From: a virus
IMG/VR virus record: IMGVR_UViG_3300027965_000181
Span: 1 to 24,409 of that record
Reading direction: 5' to 3' (one strand)
Length of the DNA: 24,409 bases
The notes under the pieces were generated by a model. It was not told the origin of the DNA. It saw only the letters and a program-made list of their open reading frames with translations, and did not search any database. Below are positions 1-7,627 of the stretch, piece by piece. How positions within the stretch are numbered: the first letter of the stretch is position 1; every line of letters starts with the position of its first letter. The translations under genes and the position numbers were made by a program.

Positions 1-42
1 CGTTGCTGGCCTCAGCGCCTGGGAAAAATGGCGTTCCCGCTC

Positions 43-123
43 TTATATTCCAAGACGATGATCGGGGGCGGGAGATGGCGTGATCCAGTCGTCGGGGCCG
101 CCGTCTTGCGGATCGATAGGCAT
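43..123 (-). CDS. Short ORF with PDDWI motif, possible start of a truncated ejection protein
   Basis: A 26-codon reading frame starts at the ATG at 123 and overlaps the stop of the upstream gene as TGATG, which suggests translational coupling. It encodes an N-terminus containing GGPDDWITPSPAP. The same PDDWI motif occurs near the N-termini of both toxin-cassette genes at the other end of the window (from 22936 and from 20074). It ends at a TAA at 43. If one base is added in the C-run near positions 61-70, the frame instead continues as WNIRAGTPFFPGAEASN to the window edge. That resembles the WAPP.FPNA segment of the cassette genes, so this may be the frameshifted start of a larger virion protein. 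It is too short to assign a function. Confidence 0.45.
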   Translation of the reverse strand: MPIDPQDGGPDDWITPSPAPDHRLGI

Positions 124-1025
124 CACTGCAACGCCCTGCCCGTCGCGTCGAAGCGATTTCCAATCGAGTCGCGCCACACCTTCCGCGTTGGGCTATAGAG
201 AGCATCGTTTGGGACGTTTGGCGGCCGCGCGGGAGCGCGCCCGAGGGCCGGCGTGCTCGACGCAGCGCGCAGGTCCATCGCCTGAGAGCCTGTGGGAGTC
301 GCCGCCGCACCCGGACCGGGAAGCGCCACGCCGGTCCCGGGCGTTGAGGGAGCATTGGATGCCGCAGAGCTGTTCACTGCTGTTGCGGTGGGATTAGCTG
401 CGGCAGACGCATTCCTTGGCGCCGGGCCACCAGCAGCGGCGCGAGGCCCCAAATACCTCACCGCCAGCGCATGCATCAGGCTCGGGTTCATCACCGCGGC
501 CAGTGCTTCGTCGGGTGGGACGCCGGCGCCGGTCAATGCATTATATGTCTGCCGGTAGTTGACCTGCTGGGCCATCAGGTTCCGCTCGGCCTGGGCGGCG
601 GCCTGCGCGAGCTCGAGCCCCCTGCCCACCCCGCCTTGCGCAATGCCGGCGCCGAGCGCCATCAGGGTGAGCGGGTGAGCGCTCATCGCATTGGCCATGG
701 GGCTCGCGATGTCGTTCGCGAGACCGCCGAGGCTGCCGAAGGGCGTGCCAGGACTGGGTGCGGGCGCCGGCGCCGAAGCCATCGAGGCAGGATTGGGCGG
801 AGCGAACGGCGGACGCGGAAACGGCAACGGCACGGGCAGCGGGCGCGGTGCCGTCACGGAGGCGTACGGTGAGGGCGCAGGCGGGGCGCCGCGTGCATTT
901 GTTGATGCCGGCGGAAATATTGCGGAGGGCGGCGGATAGGTTCCGCTTGACGAGGGATAATTGAACGGGGTCGCGAGCGGAGTGGGCGGCACGTTCATGT
1001 CGTCGCCGAAAATGTTGAAGGGCAT
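123..1025 (-). CDS. Pro/Ala-rich phage protein, probable ejected or internal virion protein
   Basis: This encodes 300 residues. Residues 1-95 are very rich in proline and alanine and look disordered. A hydrophobic, glycine-rich stretch follows (about 100-135, including LTLMALGAGIAQGGVGRG), then an alanine-rich helix (LELAQAAAQAERNLMAQQ) and a low-complexity Ala/Pro/Thr tail ending in ALYSPTRKVWRDSIGNRF. The start at 1025 is supported by an AGGAG about 7 bases upstream. The disordered N-terminus plus membrane-active-looking glycine segment resembles small proteins found near the end of structural operons of rhizobial podophages, which are probably ejected with DNA. That role is inferred from position and composition only. 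The downstream 26-codon PDDWI ORF overlaps its stop. Confidence 0.7.
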   Translation of the reverse strand: MPFNIFGDDMNVPPTPLATPFNYPSSSGTYPPPSAIFPPASTNARGAPPAPSPYASVTAPRPLPVPLPFPRPPFAPPNPASMASAPAPAPSPGTPFGSLGGLANDIASPMANAMSAHPLTLMALGAGIAQGGVGRGLELAQAAAQAERNLMAQQVNYRQTYNALTGAGVPPDEALAAVMNPSLMHALAVRYLGPRAAAGGPAPRNASAAANPTATAVNSSAASNAPSTPGTGVALPGPGAAATPTGSQAMDLRAASSTPALGRAPARPPNVPNDALYSPTRKVWRDSIGNRFDATGRALQ

Positions 1026-1598
1026 GCGGGAGCTCCTGGGTTTGAAGGGCCCATTGATGTGGGTGGTGCAGTCGTTTGGGCGCGAAATTCAGTTCACACG
1101 CGCTCATGCACGTGTGGTGACTGGGCTGTCCTGTTGCTTGTTTGATGGATGAGCCGGGCGATCGGGCTCTGCCCGAAGACCCTCACCCCAACCCTCTCCC
1201 TTTCAGGGAGAGGGGGCGCGCCTGAGCGATTGTTTGATTCCGAACGTCATCATTGCCGACCTGACGAAGCGCGCCACCCTCACCCTGCCTCCACCCTAAC
1301 CCTCCCCTGCATCAGCGCGTTTACGCGCGTCTTCGACGCGCTATGCGGGGGAGGGAAGAAGAAAGGCGACGGCAGGAGGGAGCGCGGATCACCGTGTCCC
1401 CGCTTTCAGCAGGAACCCATTCACTGGCGTGTCGTCCCGGGCGAGCGCAGCGAGACCCGGGAGCCATTGCCCGCGGCGGACATGATAGCGCGCAGCAGTA
1501 TGGGCTCCTGCTTTCGCAGGAGCGACCGAGCTTCTACACGGCCTGGTTCGCGGGGACGACCGGAAAGCCAATCTCACAGGCTCTCACGATGAGGCCCC
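1026..1598. other. Gene-free gap filled with host-type palindromic repeats
   Basis: No convincing gene lies here; open frames on either strand are arginine-rich artefacts. The gap holds three kinds of inverted repeat. A perfect hairpin lies at 1192-1214 (CCCTCTCCCT...AGGGAGAGGG). A second element at about 1285-1354 starts with accctaaccctcccc and ends in gcgggggaggga. A composite array follows at 1394-1563. It separates the interrupted gene 1599-2510 from the gene starting at 1025. Confidence 0.7.
1394..1563. repeat. Composite palindromic repeat (gcgaaagc / gctttcgc family)
   Basis: The stretch contains several half-elements of one family: gtcgtcccgggcgagcgcag, gggctcctgctttcgcagga and cgcggggacgacc. 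Similar units with the core 'GTC(g/a)TCCCcGCgAAaGCgGGgaCCCa' and its complement occur at 2934, 3381, 5973, 8761 and 9856. They are interspersed repeats in non-coding gaps and fold as long imperfect hairpins. Confidence 0.75.
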
Positions 1599-2510
1599 TC
1601 ACGGCAGGCCGGCGAGGCTGCCCAGAATGCCGCCGGTGCCGAAGCCCACGGGCAGTCCCAAGCTGTTGGCGAGGCCGAGGCCGCCGATCGCGCCGCCGAC
1701 GATCTGCTGCGCCAGCGGCACGCTTTGCGTGGTGGTGCCCTGGCTCGTGCCCGAGGTCTGGCTGCCGAGCTGTGCGAGCGGCGTGAGCAGTTGTTCGTAA
1801 GGCGCGAGATTGGCAAGCGGCAGGCTGTGCGCGGTGTTTGCGGCCGACAAGGCTGCCTGCTCGGGCGCCGTCAACAGGCCGGGTATTTGCCCGGCGAGGT
1901 TGGCGCCCGAGAGCTGGTTGCTCAGACCCGTCTGCTGCAGATTGGTCAAGCCGCTCGCGGTGGTGTTGCCGGCGCCGAACAAAGCATTGGCGGCGGAGAT
2001 CTGATTATTGACGTTGCTGTTGTACTGGGCGGCGAGCGCAGGGGCTTCGCCCTGCACGAGGCCGTAGGCGAGCGCCTGGGTGTTGCCGGGCGAAAGGTCC
2101 CGCCCGGCGGCCGCGAACTGATCGTTGATCTGGTTGGTGATGTTCTGGCCAAGCGTGCCCATTGCCTGGGAGAAGCCGGGCGTCGTATAGGGATTGAGAC
2201 TGGCCGGATTGGACAAAGGCGACAGCGTGCTCTGCAGATTGTGTTAGGCGCCGGAGAGAACGTTGCCGTAATTTGCGCCCCCGCCCGAAAGCAGCGTATT
2301 CGCGGTGTTGGCGATCTGGCCGCCGAAGCCAGGCAGGTTTGCGGCCGTGCTCTGCAGCGCCGAGGCGGCGGCGGATTGCTGCGGCGTCACGGCAGTGTTG
2401 TAGTTGTTGAGATTTCCCAACAGGCTCTTGAGCTGCGGCTGCGTGGCCGCCCAGGGAGCCGTCTGCGATTGCTGGCTTGTGCTTTGCGTGGTCGTGGTTT
2501 GACCGCCCAT
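1599..2510 (-). pseudogene. Conserved phage tail/virion protein split by an in-frame TAA
   Basis: Two fragments, 2510-2244 (88 residues) and 2216-1599 (205 residues), lie in the same frame, separated only by a TAA at 2246-2244 and a few codons. Reading through the stop gives LLSGGGANYGNVLSGA, stop, HNLQSTLSPLSNPASLNPY, which is a natural continuation. The protein starts MGGQTTTTQSTSQQSQTAPW and is low in charge and rich in Asn, Gln, Gly and Ala, with PGFSQAMGTLGQNITNQIND and an 'AAGRDLSPGNTQALAYGLVQG' helix. I recall this pattern from conserved proteins near the tail end of rhizobial podophage operons. The start at 2510 has an excellent Shine-Dalgarno (AAAGGTG). The stop could come from a Tyr codon (TAC to TAA). 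A downstream restart at the Met at 2216 is possible but would lose about 100 residues. Confidence 0.75.
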
Positions 2511-2526
2511 ATTTCACCTTTCGCTT

Positions 2527-2964
2527 TTAAAGTGACTTCTCAAGAAGGACCCGGGTGAGTCGGTAATCGGGTAAAGCGCGCACCCAGCCGCGGCGCCCGT
2601 GGATACGCATTGCGGCGCAGCCTTCGGCCTTGGCGTAGGCTTCGAGCGCGGATTTGAGATCGAGCCAGCGGGTGCGCTCGCGCCCGCCGCAGGCCACGAT
2701 GGTGCAGAATTTCTCGCCCGCCACATAAGCGATCTGCGTCACCGCTGCGGCCCAGATCGTGCCGGGATCAGCGACGACCCAGAGCAGCGCTTGCCCGTCC
2801 AAAACCGCGCGCTCCACATCGGCGAATTCCGAGATGCGGCCCTTCACCATCGCGGCGCGGATGAGATGCGCGACGAGCGGCCAGACGCGGTCGACAAAAC
2901 GCGGGTCGATGCAGATGCAGATTGGACTTTCCCCACGGTCATCCTCGCGAAAGCGGGGAGCCAT
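2527..2964 (-). CDS. GNAT-acetyltransferase-like phage protein
   Basis: The conserved part runs from about 2922 (ICICIDPRFVDRVWPLVAHL) through AVLDGQALLWVVADPGTIWA, AAVTQIAYV and FCTIVACGGRERTRWLDL to AEGCAAMRIHGRRGW. It resembles the small GNAT-fold proteins found beside the nozzle and adaptor genes of rhizobial podophages. Catalysis is not demonstrable by eye. The only in-frame ATG nearby is at 2964, inside a palindromic repeat, giving the non-native-looking leader MAPRFREDDRGESP. The repeat has evidently replaced the original start region. The Shine-Dalgarno-like AGGGA there is only about 3 bases from the ATG, so expression may be impaired. It sits 16 bases before the split gene starting at 2510. 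Confidence 0.65.
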   Translation of the reverse strand: MAPRFREDDRGESPICICIDPRFVDRVWPLVAHLIRAAMVKGRISEFADVERAVLDGQALLWVVADPGTIWAAAVTQIAYVAGEKFCTIVACGGRERTRWLDLKSALEAYAKAEGCAAMRIHGRRGWVRALPDYRLTRVLLEKSL

Positions 2965-3032
2965 AGTCCCTGCCCTATAGAGAGAACATGGCGTATGGGT
3001 CCCGGCTCTCTCTTCGTTCGGCCGGGACGACT
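2934..3032. repeat. Palindromic repeat overlapping the start of the GNAT-like gene
   Basis: Units ggtcatcctcgcgaaagcgg and atgggtcccggctctc...cgggacgac form the two halves of a host-type interspersed palindrome. The same family occurs in at least five other gaps of the window. Its right arm supplies the only usable start codon of the neighbouring gene. Confidence 0.75.
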
Positions 3033-3046
3033 CTGAGCGGTTTGCT

Positions 3047-3361
3047 TCATCCCAAGCAAACATAGGCGAAGGTCCGGTCGGTTTGCGTGTTGTTGGCATG
3101 CGCCACCGTGAAGGAGCCCGCCGCGACCGTGCTCACATAACAAGTGCCGGCGGCGAGCTCGGCCGCCGCATGGGCGGTACGCGGAAACAGGAACACTTGC
3201 GAGAGCGCCGCGCAGTTGGGCGCCGTGACCACGGTCGCGGAGGCGCCGGAGCTGAGCGTCAGGCTGCCAGCCGCATTGCTGCGGCCCTGCATCAGCTGGC
3301 GCACCGCGTTGACGATCACATAGAGCGAGGTCTCGGCGGGAGAGAGATGCGGGGCACTCAT
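3047..3361 (-). CDS. Small phage structural protein, tail-associated by position
   Basis: This encodes 104 residues starting MSAPHLSPAETSLYVIVNAV at the ATG at 3361. The N-terminal helix (RQLMQGRSNA) is followed by a beta-rich, Ala/Thr/Ser-rich domain (SLTLSSGASATVVTAPNC, CYVSTVAAGSFTVAHAN, TDRTFAYVCLG). The longer in-frame extension to 3994 only overlaps the nozzle gene and is rejected. This kind of short beta protein next to a nozzle gene is common in SU10-like phages and is probably a virion component. Its exact role is unknown. It lies 180 bases after the nozzle gene, with a palindromic repeat between them. Confidence 0.7.
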   Translation of the reverse strand: MSAPHLSPAETSLYVIVNAVRQLMQGRSNAAGSLTLSSGASATVVTAPNCAALSQVFLFPRTAHAAAELAAGTCYVSTVAAGSFTVAHANNTQTDRTFAYVCLG

Positions 3362-3380
3362 TTCGAAATGCTCACAGTTC

Positions 3381-3469
3381 CGGTCACCCCCGCGAAAGCG
3401 GGGGTCCATACACCTCGATCCATCGAGAGGACGTTGACTATGGGTCCCCGCTTTCGCGGGGACGACCTG
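3381..3469. repeat. Palindromic interspersed repeat
   Basis: Two inverted arms, ggtcacccccgcgaaagcgg and gggtccccgctttcgcgggg, flank a short spacer in the gap between the nozzle gene and the 104-residue gene. This is the cleanest copy of the family in this window. A stray half-unit (gcggggatgaccg) follows near 3490-3501. Confidence 0.85.
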
Positions 3470-3542
3470 GATGGGTAAGTGCTCATCGCGGGGATGACCG
3501 GGCTGCGCGCGCTGTTCTTCCCAAATGCTATCGCCGAAGTCC

Positions 3543-5258
3543 TCACTGCACTCCCTCCAAGGTGAACTGCGGGTCGATGCCGGTGGCGAAGGTCCAGGCC
3601 GCCCCGTAAGGAATGATGAGCTGGCCGCGCGCGTAACGGGTGGAGACGTTCTGCACGCAGAGGCCGCGCGCATCGATCGTGCTCGCGGCGCCGAGCGCGG
3701 GAGCGCTCTGCAGGTTCTCCCGATAGACGACCGCGCCAAGACCTGCGGCCGCGTCCGTGACGGGCCGCAGCGCCTGCACGCGCATGCGGCGGACGCCATC
3801 GCCCTGCTCGGCGGTCTGCAGCGTGGCCGCAAGATTGCTGCCGGCATAGAAGCCGACCGCATGCGCGCTCGACACGCCCGAGAGCTGCGCCAGCGCACCG
3901 GTCGAGATCGAATCGAGCGAGAACGACAACTGATCAAGCGCACCGCCGATCGCGCCGCCGCCCGCATAGGCGTGCGTGAAGCTCGAGCCGACAAGATCGA
4001 TGTGGGTCGAGTCGATGATGGTGAAGGGCCAGTTGCCGTTGGCTTCGGTGGTGCCGGTGACGCCGTAGACCTCGACCGAATTCGCGACTGTGAGATCGGA
4101 GTTTTCCGGCGGCGTGCCGGCGGAAAGACCGCTCAGCGTCAGGCGGATCGCGCCTGAGCCGTTATTTGCCGCATTGCTGATGGTGATGATGCCGGGCGCA
4201 ACCGCATCGAGGCTCTCCAGCGTCAGCCCGGGCTTGGCGAGCGTCGCCAGATATTCTCCGCTCATCAGGACGAGGGTCGCGCGCGCCAGCATGAAATCGT
4301 AGATGATGATCTTGTCGAACAGGCCGGCCTGTCCCGACTGCGACTTGTAGGCCCAATAGATGCGCGGCGATTTCGGGTCGGCCGCCCCGATTATGAGCTG
4401 CGGATTGGCCTGATCGACATCGGCGAAGAACGCGCGATCAAACTTCTCCTTGCCGATCGGGGTCGGCGCGCCGCCGGGAGCGATCGCCTTGAAGCCTTGC
4501 GTCGAGCAGAAATAGGTCTGCCCGCCGGCATTGACCGCCGAATAAGGCGCGAACATCCCGTCGCTCGAGGAAATCTTCAGTATGTCGAAAACCGTCGGCG
4601 AGCCCGGATTGAAGGTCATGCTGCGCACGGCGGAATCCTGGAACACGATCCCGTACTGATCGCCGCCCGCGACGCCGCGCGTGAGCCCGCCATCGGCGAG
4701 ATCCTGATAATTCGATTGGGCGGTGACATTGTCCCAGGTGGTCACCTGATTGAGGCCCGACCACTGCACCCGATAAGGAAACGACAGCAGGCCGGAGAGC
4801 ACGACGAACCGGCTGATCACCGCGACGTAGGAGGCCTGCGGCGGCGAGCCGCCGAGATTGGCAAACGCCGTGGAGCTGGTGAGATCGAAGACCTGCGGCG
4901 GCACATTCTGCTGGACCGCGATGACGAAGTTGTTGAACTGCACGAATTGCCAGTTGAAGGTCGAGGACAGCGCCGAATAGGCGACCCCGCCCTGGCTCAC
5001 GTCAGTCCAGGCGAAGCTCGTATTGTTGAGCTTGTAAAGACGCGTCGCCGTGCCCGCGAAGGTCGCGATCGAACCGTCGGCATTGCGGGCGAAGAAATAA
5101 CCGCGGCAGGCGGCGGGCAGCGGCTGCGACAGCGCCTGGAAATCCTGGAACGGCCCGTAGCCGTCTCCGCGCGGCAGCACGTTCTCTATAATGAGCGAGC
5201 TTGCGCCCTGGAAGTCGGACACGTCCGGCTTCCATTCGGGGAATGGGAGGAAAGGCAT
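3543..5258 (-). CDS. Tail nozzle / beta-propeller hub protein, P22 gp10-like role
   Basis: This encodes 571 residues starting MPFLPFPEWKPDVSDFQGAS. The N-terminal half has repeated beta-blades: YFFARNADGSIATFAGTATR, LYKLNNTSFAWTDVSQGG, FVQFNNFVIAVQQNVPPQVF, RFVVLSGLLSFPYRVQWSGL, GIVFQDSAVRSMTF and YFCSTQGFKAIAPGG. This 'N...P......F..........P' series is characteristic of the propeller nozzle or stopper proteins closing the portal channel in P22/SU10-type short-tailed phages. An Ig-like or beta insertion (about 345-440: AAPGIITISNAANNGSGAIR) is followed by a C-terminal beta domain with MRVQALRPVTDAA. It lies directly downstream of the adaptor gene, the expected position for the next ring of the tail machine. 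Assigned from architecture and order. Confidence 0.8.
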   Translation of the reverse strand: MPFLPFPEWKPDVSDFQGASSLIIENVLPRGDGYGPFQDFQALSQPLPAACRGYFFARNADGSIATFAGTATRLYKLNNTSFAWTDVSQGGVAYSALSSTFNWQFVQFNNFVIAVQQNVPPQVFDLTSSTAFANLGGSPPQASYVAVISRFVVLSGLLSFPYRVQWSGLNQVTTWDNVTAQSNYQDLADGGLTRGVAGGDQYGIVFQDSAVRSMTFNPGSPTVFDILKISSSDGMFAPYSAVNAGGQTYFCSTQGFKAIAPGGAPTPIGKEKFDRAFFADVDQANPQLIIGAADPKSPRIYWAYKSQSGQAGLFDKIIIYDFMLARATLVLMSGEYLATLAKPGLTLESLDAVAPGIITISNAANNGSGAIRLTLSGLSAGTPPENSDLTVANSVEVYGVTGTTEANGNWPFTIIDSTHIDLVGSSFTHAYAGGGAIGGALDQLSFSLDSISTGALAQLSGVSSAHAVGFYAGSNLAATLQTAEQGDGVRRMRVQALRPVTDAAAGLGAVVYRENLQSAPALGAASTIDARGLCVQNVSTRYARGQLIIPYGAAWTFATGIDPQFTLEGVQ

Positions 5259-5271
5259 GGAGTTTCTCTTG

Positions 5272-5345
5272 TAGGCCGCATGGAGCGAAGCGGAATGCGG
5301 GTGGGGCGGACCCCGGATTACGCTTACGCTCCATCCGGGCTACGT
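5272..5345. repeat. Interspersed repeat (atggagcgaagcgg...cgctccatccgggctacg)
   Basis: Arms tggagcgaagcggaatgcgg and ttacgctccatccgggct form an imperfect hairpin. It fills nearly the whole gap between the adaptor gene (ending at 5350) and the nozzle gene (starting at 5258). The sequence is of a kind seen dispersed in Bradyrhizobium/Rhodopseudomonas chromosomes (recollection), distinct from the gcgaaagc family. Confidence 0.75.
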
Positions 5346-5349
5346 CAGC

Positions 5350-5958
5350 TCAAGGCGTCGGGCCCATGATGCGAACCGCGCCGGCCCCGCGGCTCTTGTT
5401 GGAGAGGCGCTCGATCTCATCGAACAATTCGTCGCGGCGAGACTTCCACAGCGCAGCTGCATCGGGGTTGACCGTGTAGGCCTCCGCCTCCGCGAGCGAG
5501 CCAAACAGATAAAGATCGGGATGCTGGCTCATCAGCCAATTGGTCGAGTTGGCGGCGAGCGAAGGAATTTGCTGGAAGTAAACGAGCTCGAGCGCGGTAT
5601 CAGTGGGATCAAGCGGCATTGTCAGGATATTGCCGCCCTCGATGGTGAAGACGCGCGGAGTGTCGGTCGGCAGATCAGGATACGCGGCCTGCAGCCAGGA
5701 GGGCTCGACGAAGGCGAGCTCCTGGCGCGGATTGCCGGTCCAGGTGAGCCGCCGCCAAGCGAGATAGTCCGCCGGCAGCACCACCACGCCGTTTGCGGGC
5801 GTGAGCTCCACGGTCGCCTCCTGCTGCCGCACCCGCAGGCGCCGGTTCGCGCACGCCTCGAACAGCTGCACGAAGCTCGGGGTGACGGCGGCAAGGTCCT
5901 GGCGCTGCAGCCAGTTGCCGATCGCGGTGGTGAGGTCGGTGTAGGTTGCGAGAGTCAT
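5350..5958 (-). CDS. Head-to-tail adaptor protein, SU10 adaptor-like
   Basis: This encodes 202 residues starting MTLATYTDLTTAIGNWLQR. The N-terminal helical part contains FVQLFEACANRRLRVRQQEA. It is followed by a beta region (VVVLPADYLAWRRLTWTG, FTIEGGNILTMPL, LELVYFQQIPSL) and C-terminal helices (DLYLFGSLAEAEAYTVNPDA, RRDELFDEIERLS). This order, including the 'LP.DYL..R.......PR..L' beta segment and the 'P.LYLFGSL.EA' helix, is typical of adaptor proteins that bind the portal and dock the nozzle in SU10-like podophages. It precedes the nozzle gene. Confidence 0.85.
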   Translation of the reverse strand: MTLATYTDLTTAIGNWLQRQDLAAVTPSFVQLFEACANRRLRVRQQEATVELTPANGVVVLPADYLAWRRLTWTGNPRQELAFVEPSWLQAAYPDLPTDTPRVFTIEGGNILTMPLDPTDTALELVYFQQIPSLAANSTNWLMSQHPDLYLFGSLAEAEAYTVNPDAAALWKSRRDELFDEIERLSNKSRGAGAVRIMGPTP

Positions 5959-5972
5959 GATTGCTCCTATCC

Positions 5973-6059
5973 GTCGTCCCTGCGAAAGCAGGGACCCATA
6001 CGCCTCGCCCTCTCGGTCGCGCGTAGCGGTATGGATCCCGGGTCAAGCCCGGGACGACG
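5973..6059. repeat. Palindromic interspersed repeat
   Basis: Arms gtcgtccctgcgaaagcagg and atggatcccgggtcaagccc...gggacgac occupy the gap between two phage genes (upstream stop at 6078, downstream start at 5958). Confidence 0.8.
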
Positions 6060-6077
6060 TCGCGATTGGAGAGCGCT

Positions 6078-6356
6078 TCACGCGGTCCGCAATTCCTTCC
6101 AATCCGGATCACTGAGCTTCTTGCGCAGGAACTTGTCCCATTCAGCGGCAGGCATGCCGAACACCGGAACGCCCTCCTCCAGCATCCATTTGAGCAGGAT
6201 GTTGTTGGGGATCGAGGCGATGTGGCGGCCCCAGTCGCTACGCTGCGGCAGCGTGCGCAGGCGCTTGTTGTTCTCGATGATGTCCTCGCAGTCCTGATAA
6301 TGGGCGACGGTGAGATCGCCGTCCTTCCAGGTGAGCGTGAGCTCGACTTCGCTCAT
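6078..6356 (-). CDS. Small conserved phage protein of unknown function
   Basis: This encodes 92 residues, starting MSEVELTLTWKDGDLTVAHY. The start overlaps the stop of the preceding gene by one base (TGATG), indicating translational coupling. The protein is charged, with a beta N-terminus (ELTLTWKDGDL) and helices (EDIIENNKRLRTLPQ, LLKWMLEEGVPVF, AEWDKFLRKKLSDPDWKELR). Similar 90-residue proteins accompany capsid and adaptor genes in other rhizobial podophages (recollection). It is not a recognised enzyme. It may be a chaperone or minor virion factor, but nothing in the sequence decides this. Confidence 0.75.
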   Translation of the reverse strand: MSEVELTLTWKDGDLTVAHYQDCEDIIENNKRLRTLPQRSDWGRHIASIPNNILLKWMLEEGVPVFGMPAAEWDKFLRKKLSDPDWKELRTA

Positions 6357-6853
6357 CAGAAATCATCCACCGTCTCGAGCGTGAGCGTGAAAGTCTCGCC
6401 CGCCGCCGGCGTGTAGGCGGCGCGCGCTTCGAGGAGCGAATAGATGGTTTTGCCGGCGGGCAGGCGGAGCAGGAGCTCCGACCCCGCCGCAGCCGCTCCG
6501 ACATCGCAGCAGCCATCGGTGAACGCCTTCATGGAAGCAACGTCGATCGAGCCCAGATAGCTCGCGGAAGAATCCGTCGACCAGGTGCCGCCGTCGCCGT
6601 TGGCCGGCGTCGGGCTCGTTGCATAAAGATGCACGCGAAAGGCCGCATTGGTGGCGCTCGTGCCGGTCTTGGCAAGCCGCACGCGGGTGATGCGGGTCGC
6701 GCCCGGCATGGAATTGCCCCCAATGGCGAACGTCATCGGGAGAACCGACGCGGCCGCAACCGAATTGGCGACCAGCTGGCCGACCGCATAGGCGGTGGTG
6801 TTGCCCGGCCGCGTGAAGCTCGCCTGCGGGTTCCAGATCTGCAGCTGCCCCAT
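6356..6853 (-). CDS. Virion structural protein, beta-rich
   Basis: This encodes 165 residues starting MGQLQIWNPQASFTRPGNTT. The sequence has alternating beta strands: AYAVGQLVANS, TRITRVRLAKTG, AAFRVHLYATSP, SYLGSIDVASMKAFTDGC, ELLLRLPAGKTIYSLLEAR and TFTLTLETVDDF. This is the 'YA.GDLVANS...A.......I.R..L.K......AAFRVHLF' pattern I associate with conserved small structural proteins of Rhizobiales phages. A role as a head-decoration or tail-surface protein is inferred. It starts 3 bases after the stop of the small basic gene upstream and is coupled by TGATG to the 92-residue gene downstream. Confidence 0.75.
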   Translation of the reverse strand: MGQLQIWNPQASFTRPGNTTAYAVGQLVANSVAAASVLPMTFAIGGNSMPGATRITRVRLAKTGTSATNAAFRVHLYATSPTPANGDGGTWSTDSSASYLGSIDVASMKAFTDGCCDVGAAAAGSELLLRLPAGKTIYSLLEARAAYTPAAGETFTLTLETVDDF

Positions 6854-6856
6854 TGC

Positions 6857-7093
6857 TCAGCCTTTCCTGGAATCGCGCTTCAAGAAATCGCCGCTGCGAT
6901 CGCTCTTCATGGGGTCGCGCCCGAGATCGCGGCGGGAATCGGCCGCGTGCGGGCGGCCGCCGAGCTTGTGGCCATCGCCACCGCGCAGGCGCTCACCGCG
7001 CATGCGATCGCCGCTGACGCGGTCCGGTTTCGCCACCACCACGACCAGGCCGCGCGGCTTGCCGAAGCTCTTCGGGAGTGGTTTGCGTGCCAT
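6857..7093 (-). CDS. Small basic Arg/Gly-rich phage protein
   Basis: This encodes 78 residues starting MARKPLPKSFGKPRGLVVVV. After a short hydrophobic stretch (GLVVVVAKP) it is dominated by Arg, Gly, Asp and Lys (RMRGERLRGGDGHKLGGRPH) and ends KRDSRKG. It is strongly basic. It is packed between two structural genes with 3-base gaps on either side, which supports a real gene despite its low complexity. A nucleic-acid-binding role or a disordered linker is possible. I do not recognise a family. Confidence 0.6.
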   Translation of the reverse strand: MARKPLPKSFGKPRGLVVVVAKPDRVSGDRMRGERLRGGDGHKLGGRPHAADSRRDLGRDPMKSDRSGDFLKRDSRKG

Positions 7094-7096
7094 GGC

Positions 7097-7468
7097 TCAG
7101 CCCTCGCGAATGACGACAGTGAATTGCGCCGGGACCGACGCGCCGCTCGCGCCCGACGGCGTGAAGGTGATGACGTCGCCTTCGTTGAGCTGCGCGCTGC
7201 CGCCCGAATTGGTTGGCAGATCGCTGGCCGCGATGCCGCCGGAGCCGGCGGAAATCGCCAGCGCGCCGGTGCCGATATCGGCGCCGCCGTTGATGCCGAC
7301 GGCGATCGCCATCGTCCCGGTGGTGGCGCCGTTGGCGACCGCATAGGTGCGCACGACACGGCCTTTCACCGGCGCAACACAATTGGCGGCGGCCGGCGCA
7401 GTGCCGGCGCTCGGCGTATACGCATCGACCGTCCATTCATTGACCGGCCGGACATTGGGGAGAGTCAT
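7097..7468 (-). CDS. Small virion structural protein, possible head decoration
   Basis: This encodes 123 residues. The start chosen is the ATG at 7468 (MTLPNVRPVNEWTVDAY), with AAGGA about 9 bases upstream. The longer frame to 7600 is a repeat translation. The protein is an all-beta, Ala/Gly-rich sequence: VKGRVVRTYAVANGATTGTM, AIAVGINGGADIGTGALAIS, LNEGDVITFTPSGASGASVP and AQFTVVIREG. It looks like a compact beta-sandwich similar to decoration proteins placed downstream of capsid genes. It is the first of four tightly packed small structural genes. Confidence 0.7.
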   Translation of the reverse strand: MTLPNVRPVNEWTVDAYTPSAGTAPAAANCVAPVKGRVVRTYAVANGATTGTMAIAVGINGGADIGTGALAISAGSGGIAASDLPTNSGGSAQLNEGDVITFTPSGASGASVPAQFTVVIREG

Positions 7469-7527
7469 GTTTGGGGATCCTTGTGAAAAGGAGATTGGTG
7501 GAAGTGGGCGCGGCAGACGTGGTGCGC

Positions 7528-7627
7528 TCCCTACCCCCTTGTGGGGGAGGGTTGGGAGGGGGGTTGTTGTTTGACGGACCCAAGCCCGTACCACCCCCAC
7601 CCCCCGACTTCGGATTGGGGAGGGGAG
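7528..7627. repeat. C/G-tract inverted repeat element
   Basis: The hairpin ctacccccttgtgggggagg is followed by gttgggaggggggttg and, after a spacer, by cacccccacccccc...ggattggggagggga. It belongs to a different family from the gcgaaagc repeats but likewise lies in a gap between phage genes (7469-7671). Confidence 0.7.

Noticed and set aside
1149-1786. Genes in the 1026-1598 gap
   Set aside because: The frames translate interspersed repeats (peptides such as AGTHSLACRPGRAQRDPGA are typical of these elements) and lack ribosome sites.
3361-3994. N-terminal extension of the 104-residue gene
   Set aside because: It is Arg/Ser-rich and lies antiphase within the nozzle gene and a palindromic repeat.
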